From: Azonexaceae bacterium
GTDB taxonomy: Bacteria; Pseudomonadota; Gammaproteobacteria; Burkholderiales; Rhodocyclaceae
Reading direction: 5' to 3'
Assembly: GCA_009469675.1 (NCBI GenBank)
Contig: SSSZ01000058.1
Span: forward strand, 1-41,957
DNA length: 41,957 bases
Position numbers and translations under genes: made by a program
The notes under the pieces: generated by a model
The model's database searches: none
Seen by the model: only the letters and a program-made list of their open reading frames with translations
Told to the model about the DNA's origin: nothing
Shown here: positions 16,462 through 24,160 of the stretch, piece after piece
Layout: every line of letters begins with the position of its first letter
How positions within the stretch are numbered: position 1 is the first letter of the stretch

Positions 16462-17904
16462 ATGGATGCCCCGATGAATTCCGCCCCGCCCCGCCCCATT
16501 GACCAGATCGCCGCCCTTGAGGCCGCCTTCGTGCGTTCCCGCCTGGCGGCCCGGGCCGAACCGGCGCCCGACCTGGCGGTGCGCCGCCGCCGGCTGCGGG
16601 GGCTGGAAGCGCTGCTCCACGACCACATGGACGAGTTCGCCGCCGCCATCGCCGCCGATTTCGGCCACCGCTCGCCCCACGAGACGCGGCTTCTCGAAAT
16701 GTTTCCCTCCCTCGAAGCGATCCGCCACGCCCACCGCCACGTCGGCCGCTGGATGCGCCCCGCCGGGCGGCCGGTTTCCCTGTGGTTCCAGCCGGCCAGG
16801 GCCGAAGTCCGGCCCCAGCCCCTAGGCTGCGTCGGCATCGTCGCCCCCTGGAACTACCCCGTCTTTCTCACCGCCGGGCCGCTTGCCGCCGCCTTCGCCG
16901 CGGGCAACCGGGCTCTCGTCAAGCTTTCCGAATTCACCCCCGCCACCGCCGCCCTCATGGCCCGCCTGGCGCCGGCCTACTTCGCCGCCGACGAACTCGC
17001 CGTCGTCGAAGGCGACGCCGAAGTCGCCCGGGCCTTCGCCCGGCTGCCCTTCGACCATCTCCTGTTCACCGGCTCGACGGCGGTCGGCCGGCAGGTCATG
17101 GGCGCCGCCGCCGAGAACCTGACTCCCCTCACCCTCGAACTGGGCGGCAAGTCGCCCGCCATCGTCGCCCCCGGTTACCCGCTGGCCAAGGCGGCCGAGC
17201 GCATTCTCGTCGGCAAGTGCCTGAACGCCGGCCAGACCTGCATCGCCCCCGACTACGTCCTGCTGCCCGCCGGCAGCGAGGACGATTTCCTGGCCGCCGC
17301 CCGCGCCACCGTCACCGCCTGCTACCCCGACTTCGCCCGCAATCCGGACTACAGCGCCATCGTCAACGACCGCCATTTCCGGCGCCTGGTGGGCTACCTG
17401 GAGGATGCCCGCGCCGCCGGTGCCGAAATCGTGCCCCTGGTTCCGGCCTGCCCCCCTGACCCGGCCAGCCGGCGCTTGCCGCCCACCGCCATCGTCGGCG
17501 CCGCCGCCGAGCTACCGCTGATGCGCGAGGAAATCTTCGGCCCCCTGCTGCCCATCGTCCCCTACGCCGACCTGGACGCGGCCATCGCCTACGTCAACGA
17601 GCGCGAACGCCCCCTTGCCCTCTACCTTTTCGACACCGACCGCGGCCGCATCGAACGCGTTCTCGACAACACCGTCAGCGGCGGCGTCACGGTCAACGAC
17701 ACCATCCTCCACATCGCCCAGGACAGCCTGCCCTTCGGCGGCGTCGGGGCAAGCGGCATGGGCCACTACCACGGGCGCGAGGGCTTTCTCGCCTTTTCCA
17801 AGCTGAAGCCGGTCTTCCGCCAGTCCCGCCTCAACGCCATGGGTCTCTTCAAGCCCCCCTACGGCCGGCTGTTCGAGGGCCTCGTCCGCCTTCTCCTGCG
17901 ATGA
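16462..17904 (+). CDS. Coniferyl-aldehyde-type NAD(P)+ aldehyde dehydrogenase
   Basis: A 480-residue ALDH-superfamily enzyme that oxidises an aldehyde to the acid in the cytoplasm. It shows APWNYPVFL, the nucleotide-binding FTGSTAVGRQVM, general base E226 in LELGGKSP, and nucleophile C260 in GQTCIAPDYV. The C-terminal PFGGVGASGMGHYHGREGF is typical of the class containing coniferyl aldehyde dehydrogenase. The exact substrate is not established by sequence. ATG codons at 16462 and 16474 are both possible starts. It is the first gene of an operon: its stop overlaps the Tat lipoprotein start by ATGA, and an alcohol-oxidising GMC enzyme follows, so alcohol to aldehyde to acid is a reasonable reading. 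Confidence 0.9.
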   Translation: MDAPMNSAPPRPIDQIAALEAAFVRSRLAARAEPAPDLAVRRRRLRGLEALLHDHMDEFAAAIAADFGHRSPHETRLLEMFPSLEAIRHAHRHVGRWMRPAGRPVSLWFQPARAEVRPQPLGCVGIVAPWNYPVFLTAGPLAAAFAAGNRALVKLSEFTPATAALMARLAPAYFAADELAVVEGDAEVARAFARLPFDHLLFTGSTAVGRQVMGAAAENLTPLTLELGGKSPAIVAPGYPLAKAAERILVGKCLNAGQTCIAPDYVLLPAGSEDDFLAAARATVTACYPDFARNPDYSAIVNDRHFRRLVGYLEDARAAGAEIVPLVPACPPDPASRRLPPTAIVGAAAELPLMREEIFGPLLPIVPYADLDAAIAYVNERERPLALYLFDTDRGRIERVLDNTVSGGVTVNDTILHIAQDSLPFGGVGASGMGHYHGREGFLAFSKLKPVFRQSRLNAMGLFKPPYGRLFEGLVRLLLR

Positions 17905-18383
17905 CCAGCCGCCGCCAATTTCTCCAGACCGGTCTCCTGGGCAGCCTCCTGCTCGGCGCCGCCGGCTGTTCCGCCTCCGCCGCCGAGGCCGGCCGGCGGG
18001 CGGTGCTCACCGCCCTGGTTCCGGCCTTCGTCGCCACCCTGCCCAGCGGCCCGGAGCAGCGGGCAAGCGCCGTCGCCCGCACCGTTTCGGGCGTCGAAAA
18101 GGCCATCGCCGGCCTGGCCCCCACCACCCAGGCCGAAATCGGCCAGCTTTTCGCGCTCCTTGCCTTTCCCCCCACCCGCCTCCTGGTGGCCGGCGTCTGG
18201 CCGGCCTGGGAAACCGCCCGGGTTTCCGAAGTCGCCGCCTTTCTCGCAGCCTGGCGCCACAGCCGCTTCGACCTCCTGCGCACCGGCTACGCCGGCCTGC
18301 ACGACCTGGTTCTCGGCGCCTGGTACGCCCATCCCGACGCCTGGACCCCGATCGGCTACCCCGGCCCACCCACGCTGAAATGA
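17901..18383 (+). CDS. Tat-signal lipoprotein, likely small subunit for the GMC oxidoreductase
   Basis: A 160-residue protein that starts with a twin-arginine signal (TSRRQFLQ, residues 2-9), a hydrophobic stretch, and a lipobox LGAAGC (C23). It should therefore be folded in the cytoplasm, exported by Tat and lipidated. The mature part is helical and Trp/Arg-rich (VWPAWE, HSRFDLLRTGYAGLHDLVLGAWY). In size, signal and position it resembles the small subunit 3 of gluconate 2-dehydrogenase-type complexes; that is inference. Both ends are ATGA overlaps, with the dehydrogenase before and the GMC gene after, which argues for a fixed stoichiometric partner. Confidence 0.78.
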   Translation: MTSRRQFLQTGLLGSLLLGAAGCSASAAEAGRRAVLTALVPAFVATLPSGPEQRASAVARTVSGVEKAIAGLAPTTQAEIGQLFALLAFPPTRLLVAGVWPAWETARVSEVAAFLAAWRHSRFDLLRTGYAGLHDLVLGAWYAHPDAWTPIGYPGPPTLK

Positions 18384-19990
18384 TCCGCGACCCCTTCCGC
18401 GAAGGCCTGGCGGCCGGCTGGCAACACATCGACGCCTCCGACCTGACCGCCGACACCCGCCGCGAAGCCGACGTAGTCATCGTCGGCAGCGGCGCCGGCG
18501 GGGGCGTCACCGCCGAAATGCTGGCCAACGCCGGCCTGCAGGTCATCCTGGTGGAAGAGGGGCCGCTACGCACCACCGGCGATTTCCGCATGCGCGAAGC
18601 CGACGCCTACCCCGACCTCTACCAGGAATCCGCCGCCCGCAAGACCGCCGACAAGGCCATCAACATCCTGCAGGGCCGCTGCGTCGGCGGCTCGACCACG
18701 GTCAACTGGACGAGCAGCTTTCGCACCCCGCCCGCCACCCTGGCCCACTGGCAGGCCGTGCACGGCCTCGAACCACTCACCGTGGACGCCCTGGCCCCCT
18801 GGTTCCAGGCCCTGGAGCGGCGGCTCAACGTGCGCCCCTGGGACGGCGAACCCAACGCCAACAACGCCCTCCTCGCCCGCGGCGCCCAGGCCCTCGGCAT
18901 CGCCACCGCGATCATCCCGCGCAACGTCGCCCGCTGCTGGAACCTGGGCTACTGCGGCATGGGCTGCCCGACCAACGCCAAGCAGTCGATGCTGCTCACC
19001 GCCATTCCCGCCGCCCTGTCCAAGGGCGCCGTGCTCTATTCGCGGCTGCGGGCCGAGCGCCTGGTGTTCTCCGGCCGCCGCGCCAGCCGGCTGGAGGCCG
19101 CCGCCTTGAAGCCCGACGGCCTCACCCCCAGCGGCGTCACAGTAAGCCTCACGGCCCGCCACTTCGTCCTCGCCGGTGGCGCCATCAACACCCCGGCGCT
19201 GCTCCTCCGCAGCCGGGCGCCCGACCCCCACGGTCGCCTCGGCCGGCGCACCTTTCTCCACCCCACCGTCGTCTCGGCGGCCCGCTTCCGCCAGGCGGTG
19301 AAGGGCTTTTCCGGGGCGCCCCAGACCATTTATTCCGACCATTTCCTGAACCAGCACCCGATCGACGGTCCCCTGGGCTTCAAGCTCGAAGTGCCGCCCC
19401 TGCACCCGGTGCTCTATTCGACCACGCTGCCCGGCTTCGGCGAGGAACACGCCGAGCGCATGGGGGAATTTCCCCACGTCCAGGTCATCATCGCCCTGGT
19501 GCGCGACGGCTTTCACCCCGACAGCCCGGGGGGGCAGGTCACGCTGAGGAACGACGGCTCGCCCCGCCTCGACTACCCTCTCAACGCCACCTACTGGGAA
19601 GCCGCCCGCCGTGCCCTGCTCGCCATGGCCGAGATCCAGCTCGCCGCCGGCGCCGAATGGGTGCGCCCGGTGCACGAAACCGCCCGGGCCTGCCGCACCT
19701 GGCCCGAAGCCCGCCGGGCCATTGCCGAACTGCCTCTGGCGCCCATCACCTGCCGGGTCGTCAGCGCCCACGTCATGGGCGGCTGCGCCATGGCCGACGC
19801 GCCGGAGCGCGGCGTCACCGACCACCTGGGGCGCCATTTCCAGATCGACAACCTGTCGATCCACGACGGCTCGCTGTTCCCCACCAGCATCGGCGCCAAT
19901 CCCCAGCTCTCGGTCTATGCCCTGGTCGCCCGCAACGCCGCCGTGCTGGCTACCGCCTTGACCGGGCGGCCAAAACCGGCAATTCTCTAG
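18380..19990 (+). CDS. GMC-family FAD oxidoreductase
   Basis: A 536-residue flavoprotein of the glucose-methanol-choline family, expected to oxidise an alcohol or polyol to an aldehyde or ketone. The FAD-binding VIVGSGAGGG (residues 33-42), the CVGGSTTVNW motif, a Cys-rich CWNLGYCGMGC segment, and a catalytic His in HVMGGC (H464) followed by GANPQLSVYALVAR are visible. It has no signal peptide of its own. The preceding gene makes a Tat-signal protein, so the enzyme may be exported as a hitchhiker, as proposed for gluconate dehydrogenase complexes (inference). The substrate is unknown. A lipase-like gene begins 6 bases downstream. Confidence 0.92.
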   Translation: MIRDPFREGLAAGWQHIDASDLTADTRREADVVIVGSGAGGGVTAEMLANAGLQVILVEEGPLRTTGDFRMREADAYPDLYQESAARKTADKAINILQGRCVGGSTTVNWTSSFRTPPATLAHWQAVHGLEPLTVDALAPWFQALERRLNVRPWDGEPNANNALLARGAQALGIATAIIPRNVARCWNLGYCGMGCPTNAKQSMLLTAIPAALSKGAVLYSRLRAERLVFSGRRASRLEAAALKPDGLTPSGVTVSLTARHFVLAGGAINTPALLLRSRAPDPHGRLGRRTFLHPTVVSAARFRQAVKGFSGAPQTIYSDHFLNQHPIDGPLGFKLEVPPLHPVLYSTTLPGFGEEHAERMGEFPHVQVIIALVRDGFHPDSPGGQVTLRNDGSPRLDYPLNATYWEAARRALLAMAEIQLAAGAEWVRPVHETARACRTWPEARRAIAELPLAPITCRVVSAHVMGGCAMADAPERGVTDHLGRHFQIDNLSIHDGSLFPTSIGANPQLSVYALVARNAAVLATALTGRPKPAIL

Positions 19991-19995
19991 GCTCT

Positions 19996-20877
19996 ATGGT
20001 TCCCGTTTCCCTGTTCATCTGGCTGGTTGGCGAACTCAGCGCCTACGCCGCCCTCGCCCATTTTGGGCTGGGCACCCCCTGGCCGACCGCCGGACTAGCC
20101 GCCGTCGGCGCCCTCTTCGGCCTGCGGGCCGGCATCAACGCCGTCACCTGGGCCTACGCCCTGGCCTACCCGGGAGCCGCACCGGCCCTCGGCCTCGGGC
20201 GGCGGGCCGCCATGATCCTTGGCGAATACCTGGCCTTCCTCGCCCTCTTCGTCGCCATCGTCCCCCTGGAACGCCTATGGATGTCCCCCGACCGGCTGCG
20301 CCCCTGCCGCCGCCCCCTGATCCTGGTCCACGGCTACGGCTGCAGCCGCGGCGCCTGGTGGTGGCTGCGCCAGCGCCTTGAAGCGGCAGGCCACGTCGTC
20401 GCCACGGTGAGCCTGGCGCCGCCCAATGCCAGCATCGGCAAGCTCGAACCTCAACTGCACCAGCGCATCGAAGAGGTCTGTGCCGCCACCGGTGCCGACC
20501 GGGTTGTCCTGGTCGGGCACAGCATGGGCGGCCTGGTCTGCCGCTGCTACCTGACCCGCCACGGCAATGCCCGGGTGGCGGGTATGGTCACCATCGCATC
20601 GCCCCACCGGGGGAGCGAAATGGCCCGCATCGCTCTCGGACAGAATGCCCGCGAACTTGAACCCGGCTCCCGCTGGCTGCAGGATCAGGCCCGCGAACCC
20701 GTGACCGTTCCCGCCGTCGCCATCTGCAACCGCCACGACAACTACGTCATGCCCCCCGAGAGCCAGTCCCTGGAAGGCGCCGAAACCATCGACCTCGACG
20801 GCATCGGCCACCTGGCCCTCCTGTACTCCAGCCGCGCCGCCCTGGCCGTGCTGGCCGCCGTCGGGGCACCGGAATAG
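19996..20877 (+). CDS. Membrane-anchored alpha/beta hydrolase (lipase/esterase-like)
   Basis: A 293-residue protein. The N-terminal third is hydrophobic, with about three membrane segments (residues 4-22, 32-58, 70-92). An alpha/beta-hydrolase domain follows, with oxyanion-type HGYG (112-115), nucleophile S176 in VGHSMGGL, and a likely catalytic His in DGIGHLALL near the C-terminus; an Asp in NRHDNYV could complete the triad. It resembles lipases of the LipA/triacylglycerol type. It sits 6 bases after the GMC gene, as the last member of the operon, and may release the alcohol substrate from esters. That link is inference from position. Confidence 0.85.
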   Translation: MVPVSLFIWLVGELSAYAALAHFGLGTPWPTAGLAAVGALFGLRAGINAVTWAYALAYPGAAPALGLGRRAAMILGEYLAFLALFVAIVPLERLWMSPDRLRPCRRPLILVHGYGCSRGAWWWLRQRLEAAGHVVATVSLAPPNASIGKLEPQLHQRIEEVCAATGADRVVLVGHSMGGLVCRCYLTRHGNARVAGMVTIASPHRGSEMARIALGQNARELEPGSRWLQDQAREPVTVPAVAICNRHDNYVMPPESQSLEGAETIDLDGIGHLALLYSSRAALAVLAAVGAPE

Positions 20878-20931
20878 ACGCCGCCGGAAGCCCTCGCCAC
20901 CCCCGGCGGTTCGGAGTATCCTCCCCGCCCC

Positions 20932-21597
20932 ATGCTACCCCCGGCCCCCTACGCCCCGCCCGCCGACACCGGCCTTGACGTCCGCCATGCCGACGACGCC
21001 CTCGTGGTCGTCGACAAACCCGCCGGCCTTCTCTCCGCTCCCGGCCGCGGGCCGGACAAGCAGGACTGCCTGCTCGCCCGCCTTCAACGCCAGTTTCCCG
21101 ATGCCCTCATCGTGCACCGGCTCGACATGGACACCTCCGGGCTTCTCGTCTTCGCCCGGGGCGCGGAAATGCACCGCCGCCTGAGTCGGCAGTTCCGCGA
21201 CCGGCAGGTGGAAAAACGCTACCTCGCCGTCGTCGCCGGCCTGGTCGCCCTCGAGTCCGGCGCGATCGACCTGCCGCTCATCTGCGACTGGCCCAATCGC
21301 CCGCGGCAAAAAGTCGACGCCGCACTGGGCAAGGCATCCTTCACCCGCTACCGGCGGCTTGGTGGCGACGGCCCGGGCGGCACCTGCCGCCTCGAACTCA
21401 CGCCGGTCACCGGGCGCTCCCACCAATTGCGGGTCCACCTCGAAGCCATCGGCCACCCCATCGTCGGCGACCCCCTCTACGGCACTCCGGCCAGCCGCGC
21501 CAAGGCCAGCCGCCTGCTGCTCCACGCCAGCCGCCTGGCGTTTGCCCACCCGGCCGGCGGGGAGTGGCTCGCCTGGGAATCCGCCGCGCCCTTCTAA
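20932..21597 (+). CDS. rluA: Dual-specificity tRNA/23S rRNA pseudouridine synthase RluA
   Basis: Forms pseudouridine at 23S position 746 and tRNA position 32 in E. coli. The 221-residue length matches RluA, which lacks an S4 domain, unlike the RluD encoded at 1380-2336. Visible motifs are VDKPAGLLSAPGRG, catalytic D65 in HRLDMDTSG, the RluA-typical LPLICDWPNRPRQKVD, and GRSHQLRVHLEAIGHPIVGDPLYG. The start at 20932 is the only ATG near the N-terminus. The gap to the hydrolase gene is 54 bases, so co-transcription is possible but functionally unrelated. The TAA stop is the outer triplet of repeat copy C. Confidence 0.93.
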   Translation: MLPPAPYAPPADTGLDVRHADDALVVVDKPAGLLSAPGRGPDKQDCLLARLQRQFPDALIVHRLDMDTSGLLVFARGAEMHRRLSRQFRDRQVEKRYLAVVAGLVALESGAIDLPLICDWPNRPRQKVDAALGKASFTRYRRLGGDGPGGTCRLELTPVTGRSHQLRVHLEAIGHPIVGDPLYGTPASRAKASRLLLHASRLAFAHPAGGEWLAWESAAPF

Positions 21598-21702
21598 TCC
21601 CGTTTCGCTGTCCAATCGAGACGCGAAGACGGGCCAAAGGCCGTGCTGCAGCACGGCAGGGCGCAGTCGACAAGGTATCCGTCGGTAAGGGAATGGCGAT
21701 AA
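21595..21702. repeat. Copy C of the 107-108 bp intergenic element
   Basis: Core AATCGAGACGCGAAGACGGG (21614-21633) is shared with copies A and B, and GCAGTCGACAA matches the later block. A central hairpin GCCGTGCTGCAGCACGGC is perfect here. The left end TAATCCC includes the rluA stop codon; the right end reads TTATCGCC on the other strand. Confidence 0.87.
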
Positions 21703-21775
21703 GCCGCCGGGGTGCCAAGGCTCCTCCCGGCTCCCGGGCCGGGGGTCCGCGGCGCAATCCAACGCGGGTTTAAGG

Positions 21776-21794
21776 CGGGCGGCCGCGCCGCCCG
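21776..21794 (-). terminator. Possible terminator hairpin for the leftward gene ending at 21810
   Basis: An 8-bp perfect stem, CGGGCGGC with GCCGCCCG, closes a 3-base loop 16 bases past the stop. Only a weak T run (TTAAAC) follows on the minus strand, so termination efficiency is uncertain. Confidence 0.35.
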
Positions 21795-21809
21795 AAGGCC
21801 GGCCGGTTG

Positions 21810-22202
21810 TCAGCGCCCCGGCGCCGAAGAGTTGCCGCAAAAGCCCGCAGTGACGAAAACCAGGGAAAGCCCCTGGCTCTCGACGACGAACTCCTCCGCC
21901 CGGCCCGGCCCGCCGGCCACGGGACGGCGCGTGTACCGCCACCCCTGCGAGTGCACGAAGCGCTCGAAGGATTCCGGGTCTTTCACCTCGGGCAGGTCAG
22001 TCACCCGCCGTTTCAGCGTCTGAATGGGATAACACCCCCCTTCCCGGCCGAGCAGCGCCCATGCTTCGGCGATGGCGGGCGCCGGGGCGAAAGCGGCTGC
22101 CGCGACCAAGCCAGCCGCGACGAAAGACAGGCCAGGCAATCCCCTCGCTGTGCTGGGCCGGGCCGGGACGGTCTGGTTGCGGGGCGGCATGGCGGCAGTC
22201 AT
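21810..22202 (-). CDS. Secreted protein of unknown function
   Basis: A 130-residue protein with a basic N-terminus, a hydrophobic stretch (about residues 25-43) and a probable signal peptidase I site after AIA (residue 44). The mature part is about 85 residues and has a conserved-looking start, EAWALLGREGGCYPIQTLKRRV, and end, LSLVFVTAGFCG, with two Cys that could pair in the periplasm. I have an impression of similar uncharacterised proteobacterial proteins but no domain name. ATG at 22190 is an alternative start. It is 64 bases downstream of the next leftward gene, and repeat copy C lies beyond its 3' end. Confidence 0.65.
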   Translation of the reverse strand: MTAAMPPRNQTVPARPSTARGLPGLSFVAAGLVAAAAFAPAPAIAEAWALLGREGGCYPIQTLKRRVTDLPEVKDPESFERFVHSQGWRYTRRPVAGGPGRAEEFVVESQGLSLVFVTAGFCGNSSAPGR

Positions 22203-22266
22203 GGCGACGTCCCTTTCCCGCCGGCGCCAGTGTCGATGTGGCTGGACAACCGCCGGACTCGGCCGG

Positions 22267-22857
22267 TCACCAAACCTTGTACCACGGCTTTTTCTTCTCG
22301 GCGGCGACCGCCGGTTCGCTCAAGGCCACCGGGAACGGCGCGGTCTTGGTGCCTTCGACAAACCCGTATACGGCGATCGCGCTTCCCTTGTCGGCGGACA
22401 ACACGACGGTGCAATCGTGGACCAGGATGGCCGTGGCGATGGCCGCCCCCATGGCGGCGTCGTCGAACGCCAACCGGGTGTCCCGGCAATAGCTGAGGAA
22501 GGCCGGCGCCAGGCGATCGTGGGATTCTTTGAAGCTTAAGAGGGCGTGTTTGGGCGAGGCGTATTCGGCATTCAGACTGTTCTGGTCGACCTTGTCCCCC
22601 AGTTGCTGCAGGGTTGAGAACATAAGATCCATGAGTTTGGGGCCATGCAGGTTCGCCTGGTCCGAAAGCACGGGGGTACCGGGCTCGATAGTCTTGTCGA
22701 AAGCGAAGCTTCGGTACATCAACGACCCCGCCATCCTCGCCACCGAAGCAATGAGCGTCTCCGCATGGAGCCGATCGTCCACGGTGAGAAGCCGCTTGCC
22801 CGATTGCTTGAAAAAGTCGGCGGCGGAAATCAGTACCTTGTGCTCGGTGCCAGTCAT
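22267..22857 (-). CDS. Hypothetical cytoplasmic protein
   Basis: A 196-residue protein starting at 22857 (MTGTEHKVL), chosen because AAGGAAA precedes it at good spacing; an upstream frame to 22962 is basic and not protein-like. No signal, membrane span or motif is recognised. The N-terminal half looks helical (SAADFFKQSGKRLL, HAETLIASVARMAGSLMYRSF). A hydrophobic segment, MGAAIATAILVHDCTVVL, lies around residues 135-152. The tail is Lys-rich and ends in KKKPWYKVW. The base composition is noticeably less GC-rich than its neighbours, with codons such as TTG, ATA and AAG more frequent, so recent acquisition is possible. Confidence 0.6.
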   Translation of the reverse strand: MTGTEHKVLISAADFFKQSGKRLLTVDDRLHAETLIASVARMAGSLMYRSFAFDKTIEPGTPVLSDQANLHGPKLMDLMFSTLQQLGDKVDQNSLNAEYASPKHALLSFKESHDRLAPAFLSYCRDTRLAFDDAAMGAAIATAILVHDCTVVLSADKGSAIAVYGFVEGTKTAPFPVALSEPAVAAEKKKPWYKVW

Positions 22858-23060
22858 CGTCAATTTCCTTATCGATCGCCGGAATGCTCCAGCCTGCCGC
22901 CCGCTGCCGATTTCTTCCCGCCGGTTGTTCCCGCCACTCTTTTTTGCGCCCGACATCCGCACGGCCCCGGCGCCCGGGCAAGGTGGGCAGCCATGACGCC
23001 GAGCTTACCGGCAAGGTATGGCTGGTGCAAGCCATGGCCTTTCGGAGTCGATTCGGACCC

Positions 23061-23090
23061 TTGACCGCCGCCGGTTTTCTTGGGCATCCT
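23061..23090 (+). promoter_or_regulatory. Possible promoter of tas
   Basis: TTGACC (23061-23066) and CATCCT (23085-23090) are separated by 18 bases and lie about 30 bases before the tas ATG. The -35 is good and the -10 is weak (3 of 6 consensus bases). Confidence 0.35.
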
Positions 23091-23122
23091 AGGCCGACAA
23101 GAACCAATCCCCGGAGAACGCC

Positions 23123-24160
23123 ATGCTCACCCGCCCCCTCGGCACCAGCCCGCTGCTTGTCCCCGATCTTTGCCTGGGCACCATGACCTTCGGCAAGCAG
23201 ACCGCCGAGGCCGACGCCCACGCCCAGCTCGATCTGGCCCTCGCCCACGGCATCAATTTCATCGATACCGCCGAGATGTACGCCGTGCCCCCCCGGGCCG
23301 AGACTTACGGCACCACGGAAACCATCGTCGGGCGCTGGCTGGTGCGCCAGCCCCGGGACCGCATCGTCGTCGCCACCAAGGTGGCCGGCCCGGCACGGGC
23401 CTTGACCTGGATTCGCAACGGCCCGCCGGCCCTCGACCGGGCCAACATCCGCGCCGCCCTGGAAGGCTCGCTGCGCCGCCTGCAAACCGATTACGTCGAT
23501 CTCTACCAGATCCACTGGCCGGAAAGAAACCAGCCGATGTTCGGCCAGTGGCAGTTCGACCCGGCCAAGGAGCGGGACTGCACCCCCATCCGCGCCCAGC
23601 TCGAAGCCCTGGCGGAACTGGCGGCAGAAGGCAAGCTGCGGGCCGTGGGGCTGTCCAACGAGCACCCCTGGGGGGTGATGGAATTCGTCCGGCTGGCGGA
23701 GGAATTCGGTCTGCCCCGGGCGGCTTCGGTGCAGAATGCCTACAGCCTTTTGAACCGGACTTTCGAAGGCAGCCTGGCCGAGGTCTGCTACCGTGAAAAG
23801 GTCGGGCTGCTGGCCTATTCGGCCCTGGCCTTCGGCCACCTCACCGGCAAATACCTGGACGACCCCAAGGCGGTGGGCCGCATTACCCTGTGGCACGAAT
23901 TCGGCCAGCGCTACAGCAAGGTCAACGTGGCGCCGGCGGTCGCCGCCTACGCCGCCCTGGCCCGCCGCCACGGGCTGACGCCGACGCAGTTGGCGCTGGC
24001 TTTCGTGCGTTTCCGCTGGTTTGTCGCCAGCACCATCCTGGGGGCCTCCAGCCTCGCCCAGCTGCAGGAGAACCTGGCCGCCGCGGCGACCCCCCTGAGC
24101 GCCGAAATCCTGCGTGAAATCGACGCCCTCCACCTGCGCTACACCAACCCCGCCCCATGA
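23123..24160 (+). CDS. tas: NADP(H)-dependent aldo-keto reductase Tas
   Basis: A 345-residue aldo-keto reductase very like E. coli Tas in length and pattern (LGTMTFGKQTAEADAHAQLD, PPRAETYGTTETIVG, AYSLLNRTFE). The catalytic tetrad of the family is present: D48, Y53 (FIDTAEMY), K86 (VATKV) and H131 (QIHWPE). It is cytoplasmic and reduces carbonyls with NADPH; the natural substrate is not known. The ribosome site CCGGAGA precedes the ATG. Its stop overlaps the DUF455 gene by ATGA, so the two are coupled. Confidence 0.94.
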   Translation: MLTRPLGTSPLLVPDLCLGTMTFGKQTAEADAHAQLDLALAHGINFIDTAEMYAVPPRAETYGTTETIVGRWLVRQPRDRIVVATKVAGPARALTWIRNGPPALDRANIRAALEGSLRRLQTDYVDLYQIHWPERNQPMFGQWQFDPAKERDCTPIRAQLEALAELAAEGKLRAVGLSNEHPWGVMEFVRLAEEFGLPRAASVQNAYSLLNRTFEGSLAEVCYREKVGLLAYSALAFGHLTGKYLDDPKAVGRITLWHEFGQRYSKVNVAPAVAAYAALARRHGLTPTQLALAFVRFRWFVASTILGASSLAQLQENLAAAATPLSAEILREIDALHLRYTNPAP

